Shown one piece after another: positions 33,427 to 40,999 of a DNA stretch of 64,000 nt. The notes under the pieces are model-generated. The model did not search any database. It was not told where the DNA came from and saw only the letters and a list, made by a program, of their open reading frames with translations. The DNA is from Corynebacterium aurimucosum. GTDB taxonomy: Bacteria; Actinomycetota; Actinomycetes; Mycobacteriales; Mycobacteriaceae. The number at the start of each line of letters is the position of its first letter. Position 1 is the stretch's first letter. The stretch is from assembly GCF_030408555.1 (NCBI RefSeq), contig NZ_CP047048.1, positions 930,001-994,000 on the forward strand. The letters run 5' to 3'. The position numbers were made by a program, and so were the translations under genes.

Positions 33427-34007
33427 TAGGGCGCTTGGCCACCGTCGAGGATGCCCTGGAGCAGCGGGGCATAGTACTCGATGAGTTCCTCGGTAGGAAA
33501 GGCCGCAAACTCGGTATCACCAAAACGCCGCATGAACGACAGTCCCATGAGAAGGGCCAGCGCGGATTGGGCCCGCAGCTCCGGCGAAGGCGAGTGCTTC
33601 CCGGACTCTTCACGAATCCGAGAAGCCAAGACCTCCAGCAAGTCGGATTTAATTCTCTTACCAATGGCGCCGAGCGTCTGATAGTCACCGCTCGCCACGG
33701 AAATAGTCCGGGCCATGGAGTAGGGCGCGTTGTGTGGAGCAGTAAGGGTTTCAACCACCGCGGTGCGGCCTAATTCGCTGAAGGGACCGGCAAAGAGCGC
33801 TGCCGAGGAAGCAGTGAAATCCACCGTGGCCTCAAAGAGCCCTTCCTTGTTGTGGAAGTGCTTCACAATCAGCGCGACAGAAACATTCGCTTCCTCCGCG
33901 ATGTCTTTCATTGAGACCTGTGAGAAGCTCCGCTCACTGAAAAGCTCGCGTGAACATTCGAGAATTCTCTCCCGCGTCGAAGCTGTTTTCTCCTCCATAG
34001 AGGACAT
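33426..34007 (-). CDS. TetR family regulator next to mmsAB and a GntP permease
   Basis: 193 residues with ATG at 34007. The HTH is at ~10-55: TRERILECSRELFSERSFSQVSMKDIAEEANVSVALIVKHFHNKEGLFEA, a textbook TetR head. The C-terminal ligand domain is unassigned. It is divergent from the GntP-type gene (75-base gap). The quasi-palindrome AGGGTGATTCGCCCT (34032-34046) in that gap is a candidate operator. Probable targets are the permease and perhaps mmsAB; an inducer such as 3-hydroxyisobutyrate or an acyl-CoA is conjecture. Confidence 0.85.
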   Translation of the reverse strand: MSSMEEKTASTRERILECSRELFSERSFSQVSMKDIAEEANVSVALIVKHFHNKEGLFEATVDFTASSAALFAGPFSELGRTAVVETLTAPHNAPYSMARTISVASGDYQTLGAIGKRIKSDLLEVLASRIREESGKHSPSPELRAQSALALLMGLSFMRRFGDTEFAAFPTEELIEYYAPLLQGILDGGQAP

Positions 34008-34031
34008 GGTACCGGCGACGCATGCGCAGGA

Positions 34032-34046
34032 AGGGTGATTCGCCCT
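34032..34046. promoter_or_regulatory. quasi-palindrome in the tetR / gntP-like intergenic region
   Basis: AGGGTGA-T-TCGCCCT: 7-base arms with one mismatch, in the 75-base divergent gap. Position suits a TetR auto-operator, but the match is short. Confidence 0.35.
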
Positions 34047-34082
34047 CTTGCCTCAGATGACCAAGACAGTGAGGTAGAAATT

Positions 34083-35582
34083 ATGGTTATCTCATTCATC
34101 GGGGTGGTTCTTTCCCTGATTTTCCTCGTCGTGATGGCCTACCGCGGGCACTCCGTGGTGGTCGTCGCCCCCTTCGCGGCCTTGATCGCGGTGGTTTTCT
34201 CTGGGGAGCCGATCCTGGCTACCTATACCCAGATCTTTATGCCGGCAGCCGGAAACTTCGTGACCAAGTATTTCCCGCTCTTCCTCTTCGGCGCGATTTT
34301 CGGCTTCCTCATGACTTCCACGGGGCTTGCCCGGTACCTAGCTCGCGGGATTACCGCGTTATTCGGGCCAAAGCGCGCGATGTTCTCGACGGTCGTCGCC
34401 ACAGCCTTGCTCACCTATGGCGGTGTATCTGCGTGGGTTGTGGCTTTTACCATCGTGCCCATCGCGACCGCCCTGTTTAAGGAATCTGGGATTTCCAAAC
34501 GGCTCATGCCCGGAGCGATTGCGCTGGGAACCATCACCTTCGCGCTGGCCGGGCTTCCCGGTTCGCCGCAGATCCATAACGCAATCCCCACCAGTTACTT
34601 CGGTACCAACGTCTACGCGGCACCCCGCTTCGGTCTCATCTCTTCTGCGATCATGCTGGCGGTGGGAACCGCGTGGCTGGAGTACCGCGTGCGCACCCTG
34701 CGCGCGGGTGGGGAAACATTTGAGCCGCTCGATGCTGACGGCAAGGTCATCGAAACACCTGAGGGAATCGGCGACAGCGGGGAAGAAGCCAGCGTAGAAA
34801 TCGGCGGAGAATCCTTTGACACCAACTCCGGTGGCCGAGTATCTACTCATGCTCGGGCAGAAACTGAACCCTCCGTCCACGTGCAGGGATTGTTGGGCCT
34901 GGTTCCCATCGCCGTTGTCATCGCGGTGAACTTCGCCATGGTCTACGGCGTGTCCAAGGTTCTGGATACGTCTTATCTTGGCGAAGAGAAATACGGTGAG
35001 ACCGACCTCGATTCGTTGTTGGGTATTTGGTCGCCGACGGTAGCTCTGGCCTGCGCGGTGTTTGTCATCGTGGCGATGTTCCCGAAGCGGGCGGCCGAGT
35101 CCGTTAAGGAATTCTCCGATGGCGCCAAGAACGCTATTCTGCCGTGCCTGACCACGGCCTCGGAGGTGGGCTATGGCGCGGTGATTGCAGCCCTGGCGGT
35201 CTTTAGCGTGGTTAAAAGCAACATGATGGGGATCTCCGATAATGCCTTGGTGGTCTCCACGGTGTCTACCGCCGTCATTTCCGGTATTACCGGCTCCTCC
35301 TCGGGTGGTCTATCCATCACGATGCAGACCCTGGGTGATCAGCTCGCCCAGCTAGCGACGGAACAGGGGATCAGCCTCGAGCTGATGCACCGCGTGACTG
35401 CGATGGCCTCGGTGTCCTTCGATTCCATGCCACACAATGGTGCGGTACTCACCATGTTGATTGTGTGCGGTATGACGCACCGTCTGTCCTATAAGGATGT
35501 TGCCGTGGTGACCATCGTTATCCCGCTGGCAACGCTGGCGTTGATGCTCGGCATCAACGCGCTCATCCCGGGCCTTAGTTAG
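34083..35582 (+). CDS. GntP-family permease
   Basis: 499 residues from ATG 34083 (MVISFIGVVLSL), with GAGGTAGAA upstream; a start at 34035 would add a charged, non-homologous head. About 12 membrane segments, with the family-typical YGGVSAWVVAFTIVPIATAL and GLPGSPQIHNAIP in the first half, and TGSSSGGLSITMQTLGDQL with FDSMPHNGAVLTML in the second. A long acidic cytosolic loop (~residues 215-265) divides the halves. GntP proteins are H+ symporters for gluconate and other hydroxy-acids, including 3-hydroxybutyrate. Next to mmsAB, uptake of 3-hydroxyisobutyrate or a similar hydroxy-acid is a reasonable guess. It converges with the CaiB gene (stops 9 bases apart). Confidence 0.8.
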   Translation: MVISFIGVVLSLIFLVVMAYRGHSVVVVAPFAALIAVVFSGEPILATYTQIFMPAAGNFVTKYFPLFLFGAIFGFLMTSTGLARYLARGITALFGPKRAMFSTVVATALLTYGGVSAWVVAFTIVPIATALFKESGISKRLMPGAIALGTITFALAGLPGSPQIHNAIPTSYFGTNVYAAPRFGLISSAIMLAVGTAWLEYRVRTLRAGGETFEPLDADGKVIETPEGIGDSGEEASVEIGGESFDTNSGGRVSTHARAETEPSVHVQGLLGLVPIAVVIAVNFAMVYGVSKVLDTSYLGEEKYGETDLDSLLGIWSPTVALACAVFVIVAMFPKRAAESVKEFSDGAKNAILPCLTTASEVGYGAVIAALAVFSVVKSNMMGISDNALVVSTVSTAVISGITGSSSGGLSITMQTLGDQLAQLATEQGISLELMHRVTAMASVSFDSMPHNGAVLTMLIVCGMTHRLSYKDVAVVTIVIPLATLALMLGINALIPGLS

Positions 35583-35591
35583 AAAACTGAG

Positions 35592-36602
35592 CTAGAGAAA
35601 GCGTGGCGCCGCGGCCGGCTCCGTGTAGCCCTTGGCGTCCACATAAGTGTCGCGCGCGGCAAGGTGCGGGTGTTCCAGAACGTGCTCGGGGGAGACAACC
35701 TCGGTGACACAGGCATCGCTACCGCGGAAGATTTCGATCCATTCCGCTTGGGTCTTTTTCGCAAAACGCCGCGCGATGATCTCCTTCATGGCTGGCCACG
35801 CGTCGCGGTCGTTCTGCTCGTAGCGGTCTAGTTCCTCTTCAAGGCCGAGTCCTTTCACCATGAGCGCATAAAACTGCGGCTCAATGGCACCGGCGGCCAT
35901 CCACTGATCATCAGCCGTGCGGTACACGCTATAAAACGGAGCGCCTCCGTCTAGAAGGTTTGTCCCGCGTTCCTGCCACTGGTCTTCGGCGCGGAAGGCA
36001 TGCAGCATGGCGGTGAGGTTGGCGGCACCATCGACAATAGCGGCATCCACCACGCAGCCCCGGCCGGTATTCTTTGCCTGCAGCACGCCCGCCAGAAGGC
36101 CTGTTACCAGGTACATCGCTCCGCCGCCGAAATCCCCAAGGAAGTTGACCGGTGGAACAGGAGTACCGTCGCTTGCCGCGATGGGGTGCAGCGCACCGGA
36201 GACCGCGATGTAGTTGATGTCGTGGCCGGCAGTGTGGGCGAGCGGGCCGGATTGGCCCCAGCCGGTGATACGCCCGTAGACCAGCGCCGGGTTGATCGCC
36301 TGCACCTCCTCTGGGCCTAGACCAAGGCGCTCAGTGACACCGGGGCGGAAACCTTCGATGAGGATATCGGTCGTGGCTAGGCGCTCACGCAGCTTGTCGA
36401 CGTCTGCTGGATCCTTGAGGTCTGCCTCTAGAACTTCTTGCCCGCGGTAGAGGACGCTGTGCGGGACCACAGCGGGAGGATTTCCTGGGCGGACCACGCG
36501 GGTAACGCTAGCGCCCATATCCGCAAGCATCATCGCGGCAAATGGGCCGGGGCCGATGCCGCCGAGGAAGAGGACGGATAGTCCGGTGAGTGGAGAGCTC
36601 AT
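35592..36602 (-). CDS. CaiB/BaiF family CoA-transferase or alpha-methylacyl-CoA racemase
   Basis: 336 residues, class III CoA-transferase fold. Family blocks: PLTGLSVLFLGGIGPGPFAAMMLADMGASV at the start, EADLKDPADVDKL, LIEGFRPGVTERLGLGPEEV, INPALVYGRITGWGQSGPLAHTAGHDINYIAVSG, and GGGAMYLVTGLLAGVL. The HDINY segment with its Asp and the His before it fits alpha-methylacyl-CoA racemase (Amacr/Mcr), which interconverts 2R and 2S methylacyl-CoAs so the dehydrogenase can act. Amacr function is inferred from motifs and from the branched-acyl context; a CoA transferase cannot be excluded. The GTACGA operator lies 18 bases upstream of its ATG. Confidence 0.82.
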   Translation of the reverse strand: MSSPLTGLSVLFLGGIGPGPFAAMMLADMGASVTRVVRPGNPPAVVPHSVLYRGQEVLEADLKDPADVDKLRERLATTDILIEGFRPGVTERLGLGPEEVQAINPALVYGRITGWGQSGPLAHTAGHDINYIAVSGALHPIAASDGTPVPPVNFLGDFGGGAMYLVTGLLAGVLQAKNTGRGCVVDAAIVDGAANLTAMLHAFRAEDQWQERGTNLLDGGAPFYSVYRTADDQWMAAGAIEPQFYALMVKGLGLEEELDRYEQNDRDAWPAMKEIIARRFAKKTQAEWIEIFRGSDACVTEVVSPEHVLEHPHLAARDTYVDAKGYTEPAAAPRFL

Positions 36603-36620
36603 GGTGACCTACCTATTGGT

Positions 36621-36644
36621 GTACGAATTTCTATCCAATCGTAC
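36621..36644. promoter_or_regulatory. TetR-type operator GTACGA-N12-TCGTAC, CaiB gene
   Basis: GTACGA (36621-36626), 12 bases, TCGTAC (36639-36644), placed 18 bases upstream of the ATG at 36602. That is nearly the same offset as at the thiolase gene. Third member of the set. Confidence 0.7.
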
Positions 36645-36677
36645 CGTCGGGTGGGTCACCCAACAAGGGCGTGAAAG

Positions 36678-38309
36678 TTAATCCGCCACGAGTGTTTCGA
36701 TGGTGAGCTCTGGGTGCTCCTTCTCAATGAAGGCCAGCTTCCACTTATCACCAAAGAGTGCGATGAGCTCGCCGTCGCTGCGGGTGAAGATCTCCACGCC
36801 GCGCTGACGGCCCAGCTCGGGCGCGGACTCGGCATCGGTGCGGCGCGCCACCGAGTAGGGGATGGGCTCGGTGATGGTCTCCACGTTGTATTCGATCTCC
36901 ATGCGGGCCTGCATGACCTCGAACTGCATGGGGCCCACCGCGGCCATGACTGGGGCGGCATCGCCGCGCGTATCGTTGCGCAGAATCTGCACCACGCCTT
37001 CTGCCGCCAGCTGGTCCAAACCCTTGCGGAAGGCCTTGTAATCGCCCAAGGATTTTGCACGCAAAATCTGGAAAGCCTCTGGAGCGAACTGCGGCATGGG
37101 CTTGAACTGCACCTTCTTGCCGGTGTAAATCGTGTCACCTGGTGCCAAGGAACCGGCGTTGACCAAGCCTACGATGTCACCCGGGTAGGCCGTATCCACG
37201 GTGTCACGCGTGCGGCCAAAGACCGTCAGCGCATACTTGGTGGAGAAGCTGCGGCCGGATTGGGCGTGGTTGACCTGCATACCGCGCTCAAACTCACCGG
37301 AAACCACGCGCATGAAGGCCAAGTTATCGCGGTGCTTGCGGTCCATGCCTGCCTGCACCTTGAAGATGACGCCCGAGAACTCATCGGTGACCTCACGGAC
37401 CTCATCGATGGCGGAGGTAGCGGCCTCGATGGCCTGCGGATCCGAATCGCGGGAGCGCGGAGCCGGGGCAATCGCGCACAGCGTATCCAGAATCTGGTGC
37501 ACGCCAAAGTTCAGCATCGCGGAAGCGAAGATGAGCGGGGAGGTCACACACTGCTCAAAGAGCTCCTGGTCATGCAGGGCGCCGTCCGCGGCCAGTAGCT
37601 CCGCTTCCTCCACAGCGGTCTCCCAAGCATCCTCTTCCTTCGCGGCGGCTTCCGCAGGCTCGTAGTGCTCCTCCGGGGCGATGGTGGAACCACCAGCGGT
37701 GCGCAGGAAGTGCACGTACTCGTCAGCCTCACCATCATCATTAATGTGGGCTAGACCGCGGAAGTCGCCGGCGATACCCACCGGCCAGTACAGCGGGGTG
37801 GGCTGCAGCTGGATTTCGTTGAGGATTTCGTCGACAAGCTCCAGCGGTTCCCGTCCCACGCGGTCCCACTTGTTGATCACCGTGATGATTGGTAGGCCGC
37901 GGGCCTTACACACGCGGAAGAGCTTGAGGGTCTGGGGCTCGAGGCCCTTGGCGGCGTCGATAAGCATGACAGCAGCATCCACCGCCGTGAGCACGCGGTA
38001 GGTATCCTCCGAGAAGTCCGCGTGGCCCGGGGTATCCACCAGGTTGATCATGTAGGGCTCGCCCTCATGACCCTCGGGCGCGTACTCGAACTGCAGCGCG
38101 GAGGAGGCCACGGAAATACCGCGTTCCTTCTCCATCTCCATCCAGTCAGAGACCGTGGACTTGCGGTTGCCCTTGCCGTGCACCGCGCCGGCCTCGTTGA
38201 TGACGTGCGCGTGCAGCGCCAGCGCCTCCGTTAGCGTGGACTTACCAGCATCCGGGTGGGCGATGACGGCGAATGTGCGGCGGCGGGAAGCTTCGGAGGC
38301 AATACTCAT
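36678..38309 (-). CDS. prfC: peptide chain release factor 3
   Basis: 543 residues, translational GTPase. G1 is AHPDAGKSTLTEAL near 18, the switch II region is VDTPGHADFSEDTYR near 90, G4 is VINKWDR near 145, and the RF3-specific C-terminal domains contain HRDNLAFMRVVSGEFERGM and ILRNDTRGDAAPVMAAVGPMQFEV. RF3 recycles RF1/RF2 from the ribosome after termination. The ATG at 38309 is followed by MSIASEASRRRTFAVIAHPDAG. No operon partner: it lies between the CaiB gene and a same-strand SDR. Confidence 0.95.
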   Translation of the reverse strand: MSIASEASRRRTFAVIAHPDAGKSTLTEALALHAHVINEAGAVHGKGNRKSTVSDWMEMEKERGISVASSALQFEYAPEGHEGEPYMINLVDTPGHADFSEDTYRVLTAVDAAVMLIDAAKGLEPQTLKLFRVCKARGLPIITVINKWDRVGREPLELVDEILNEIQLQPTPLYWPVGIAGDFRGLAHINDDGEADEYVHFLRTAGGSTIAPEEHYEPAEAAAKEEDAWETAVEEAELLAADGALHDQELFEQCVTSPLIFASAMLNFGVHQILDTLCAIAPAPRSRDSDPQAIEAATSAIDEVREVTDEFSGVIFKVQAGMDRKHRDNLAFMRVVSGEFERGMQVNHAQSGRSFSTKYALTVFGRTRDTVDTAYPGDIVGLVNAGSLAPGDTIYTGKKVQFKPMPQFAPEAFQILRAKSLGDYKAFRKGLDQLAAEGVVQILRNDTRGDAAPVMAAVGPMQFEVMQARMEIEYNVETITEPIPYSVARRTDAESAPELGRQRGVEIFTRSDGELIALFGDKWKLAFIEKEHPELTIETLVAD

Positions 38310-38333
38310 GCGGGCTAGTTTAGCCGCTGGCTG

Positions 38334-39191
38334 CTACCACTCCACATTGAGCTGGCGGCCCAGATCATCAAAGATGCGCCGGGCCACGGAGAGCTTCTTC
38401 GCAATCGGCCGCTGCAGGCCTGGCTTGCGCTTCTGGTTGTAGTACTCGCCGGAGTTGAAATGGATGCCTGGTGTGCCGCTGAGGAAGTAGGCCAAGTTCT
38501 CCCCACCCTTGTCCGCCTTGCCCAAGACGTATTTCGCCGCAGTGGTCGAATACAGCTTGCTCGTCCTGCTCGTTGAGTTATGCCCGAAGCCAGTATTCAA
38601 AATGCCCGGGTGGAAGGCCACGGAGGTAAGCCCGTGGGAGTCGAGGTAACGGGTCAACAGAATATCGCCTAACTTGGCGTTGCCATAGGCGCGCTCGGCG
38701 CTGAACTTTTCAAAGGTATTCGGGTCACCGGGGTCGAAAGAGGAATACAGCATGTTGGCCAACGAGGCGGTCTGCACCACGGTGGCGTTGCTGGCACGCA
38801 GCGTATCGCGCAGCAAGGAGGTCAGCAGAAACGGGGCCACGACGTTGATCTGCCACGTGCGCTCGAAGCCATCGGCGGTGGCAAAAGGGCCGTCGAACAT
38901 GCCGCCGGCGTTATTGCCCAAGGCATCGATCTGCGGGTATTGGCTCAGCTCCTCGGAGAGCCGGCGCACCTGGCCCAAAGACTCATAATCGGCCACATGA
39001 AAGTCAGCGCCGATCTCCTCGGCCACAGCCTGCGTCTTCTCCGGATTGCGGCCTACTAGAACCAGCGAATCCTGCGGGCGGCGCTGGTGAAGGATACGGG
39101 CAGCGGCCGCGCCCACGCCGTCCGAGGCGCCGGTGATGACGATAGTTCGAGGGTCGTTATGCGATGGCAGGCTGTGGCTCGTGCGGCTCAT
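38334..39191 (-). CDS. short-chain dehydrogenase/reductase (retinol dehydrogenase-like)
   Basis: 285 residues. It has TGASDGVGAAAARIL near 20-34, NNAGG near 92 and a Tyr-x-x-x-Lys equivalent in YGNAKLGDILLTRYL (Tyr near 169). The substrate domain FHPGILNTGFGHNSTSRTSKLY is typical of the retinol-dehydrogenase-like SDR group in actinobacteria. The substrate is unknown. A catalytic Ser is expected before the Tyr in VVQTASLANMLY. It is 24 bases upstream of prfC on the same strand. Confidence 0.8.
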   Translation of the reverse strand: MSRTSHSLPSHNDPRTIVITGASDGVGAAAARILHQRRPQDSLVLVGRNPEKTQAVAEEIGADFHVADYESLGQVRRLSEELSQYPQIDALGNNAGGMFDGPFATADGFERTWQINVVAPFLLTSLLRDTLRASNATVVQTASLANMLYSSFDPGDPNTFEKFSAERAYGNAKLGDILLTRYLDSHGLTSVAFHPGILNTGFGHNSTSRTSKLYSTTAAKYVLGKADKGGENLAYFLSGTPGIHFNSGEYYNQKRKPGLQRPIAKKLSVARRIFDDLGRQLNVEW

Positions 39192-39232
39192 ACTTGGACA
39201 GTGTAGGACGTTGAGCGTGGTCGCGCCGGGGT

Positions 39233-39913
39233 TTATTTCGCCCGGGAGTGGATTTCCTGCTGGGCCTTGGTGAGGCCCTCAGTCACGATGAGGCGTGCGG
39301 CCTCAGCGGCAGTGGCGATGGTGGAATCGAGCTCAGCGCTGGCATCGACAGGCGCGAGCACCCAGTCCGGGATGGAACCACCCTTCGGCGGGCGCCCGAT
39401 ACCGATGCGCACGCGCAGGTAATCGCGCGTGCCCAGGCGCTCGCTCAGCGACTTCAGACCGTTGTGGCCGTTCTCGTTACCGCCCTTTTTAATGCGCACC
39501 TTGCCGACGGGCAGGTCGAGCTCATCGTGGATGACGATGATGTTCTCGGCCGCAACCCCCAGCTGCGTGGCCAGCGGGGCGATCGGATCGCCAGAGAGAT
39601 TCATATACGTGTGTGAGCGTAGCGCCACGACCTTCGTGCCACCGAGCTCAAGCTGTGCAGCGCTGAGTTGGTGCCCTGTGACAGGCTCAAGCATGTCACC
39701 AGATTCGGCGAGGAGATCATCCACCGCCATGTACCCCACGTTGTGGCGGGTTGCGGCATATTTCGCGCCGGGATTGCCTAAGCCGACGATGAGCCACTCG
39801 GCGCTTAAATCCGCTGGGTTTAATCCGGAGGTGGCGGCCTTCTGTGTTTTCTTATTCGGTGCTTCGCCGGCGCGGCCAAAGAGGCGGGTGAAAAAGTCAC
39901 GGATGGCAGACAC
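39233..39913 (-). CDS. pth: peptidyl-tRNA hydrolase, longer paralog
   Basis: 226 residues from GTG 39913; the first ~38 residues (basic, Ala/Lys-rich) precede the catalytic domain. Pth motifs: VGLGNPGAKYAATRHNVGY with catalytic His near 57, RSHTYMNLSGDP, VIHDELDLPVGKVRIKKGG with its Asp, and NGHNGLKSLSERLGTRDYLRVRIGIGRP. It releases peptides from peptidyl-tRNA. A second copy is encoded at 45109-45657. The two differ in the lid and in the N-terminal extension, so this may be the specialised copy. Confidence 0.9.
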   Translation of the reverse strand: MSAIRDFFTRLFGRAGEAPNKKTQKAATSGLNPADLSAEWLIVGLGNPGAKYAATRHNVGYMAVDDLLAESGDMLEPVTGHQLSAAQLELGGTKVVALRSHTYMNLSGDPIAPLATQLGVAAENIIVIHDELDLPVGKVRIKKGGNENGHNGLKSLSERLGTRDYLRVRIGIGRPPKGGSIPDWVLAPVDASAELDSTIATAAEAARLIVTEGLTKAQQEIHSRAK

Positions 39914-39951
39914 AACTACTCCCTTGATGGTTTTCTTTAGGCTGGGTAACC

Positions 39952-40935
39952 ATGAGTCAACTTCTTGAGACTATCACTTGCCCCGTCCTACCTGCCCCGA
40001 TGGCGGGCGGGCCCACCACGCCTGAACTGGTGGCCGCCGCCGACGCCGCCGGTTCCTTCAGCGCGTTGGGGCTGGGAACTTGTTCCGTCGACGCCGCGCG
40101 GGAGGCCATCGCTGCATGTGCTGGCACGCGTTTCGGGGTCAATATCTTTCACCCGCAGCGCGCACTGACCGAAACGGAATTCGCGGCTGCGCAGTCCCTC
40201 GCTGCGGAAGGGGGCGCCGTGCTTGGCGACGTCTCCCTAAACTTCGGCTGGCAGGACAAGTTCGAGGCCGCGCTGGAGGGCGGGGCAGCGGTGCTGTGGT
40301 CGATGTTCGGCGTCTTTAGTGAGGAAGAGATCGCACGCATCCATGCCGCTGGGGCAGAGGCGTGGACCACGGTCACCACCCCCGAGGAGGCGCAAGCCGC
40401 GGGTGCCCGCGGCGTCGATGTTGTGTGCGTGCAGGGGCCTGAAGCGGGCGGGCACCGCGGCGTGTGGGACCCGGGTGCGGAACCGGATCAGCGCCCACTT
40501 AAAGAACTTGTCGCGGCGGTCCACCAGGTCACGGACCTTCCACTCATTGCCGCGGGTGGTCTGCGCACCGCAGAGGATGTTGCCACGGCCCTGGCCTGGC
40601 CGGGGGTAAAAGCAGTCAGCTGTGGTTCCGCCTTCCTGCTCTCCGAGGAGGCCGGGACGAGTGAGCACAACCGGGGACTTCTGCGCCGCGGTGGCCAAAC
40701 GGTTTCCACCCGCGCGTTCTCCGGACGCTATGCCCGCGGGCTGGAGACCGCCTACACACGGGCACACCCGGACCTGCCTTTGGTCTACCCCTATCTCAAC
40801 GCGCTACTGAAACCGCGTCGTGCGCAGCTCGACGCCGACGTGGACTATTGCCTCGTGGGCGTCGACTTGGAGAAAATCGGCGGGGGTAGTGTGGCGGAGA
40901 TCCTCGCGCAACTACACCCAAACGGGCATGAATAA
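39952..40935 (+). CDS. nitronate monooxygenase / 2-nitropropane dioxygenase family
   Basis: 327 residues, TIM-barrel FMN protein. It has PVLPAPMAGGPTTPELVAAADAAG near 10-34, GVNIFHP near 64, VVCVQGPEAGGHRG near 158 (FMN phosphate and active-site His), LIAAGGLRTAEDVATAL and KAVSCGSAFLLSEEAGTS. Enzymes of this family oxidise alkyl nitronates such as propionate-3-nitronate. Some are enoyl-ACP reductase-like, so the exact substrate is open. The ATG at 39952 is 38 bases from the divergent pth GTG. gapB follows 65 bases later on the same strand. Confidence 0.85.
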   Translation: MSQLLETITCPVLPAPMAGGPTTPELVAAADAAGSFSALGLGTCSVDAAREAIAACAGTRFGVNIFHPQRALTETEFAAAQSLAAEGGAVLGDVSLNFGWQDKFEAALEGGAAVLWSMFGVFSEEEIARIHAAGAEAWTTVTTPEEAQAAGARGVDVVCVQGPEAGGHRGVWDPGAEPDQRPLKELVAAVHQVTDLPLIAAGGLRTAEDVATALAWPGVKAVSCGSAFLLSEEAGTSEHNRGLLRRGGQTVSTRAFSGRYARGLETAYTRAHPDLPLVYPYLNALLKPRRAQLDADVDYCLVGVDLEKIGGGSVAEILAQLHPNGHE

Positions 40936-40999
40936 GGGTTAATATTTACGGATGGACAGAGTTTTACACCCTTTTTGACGAGTAAAGGATACAAAGCAC

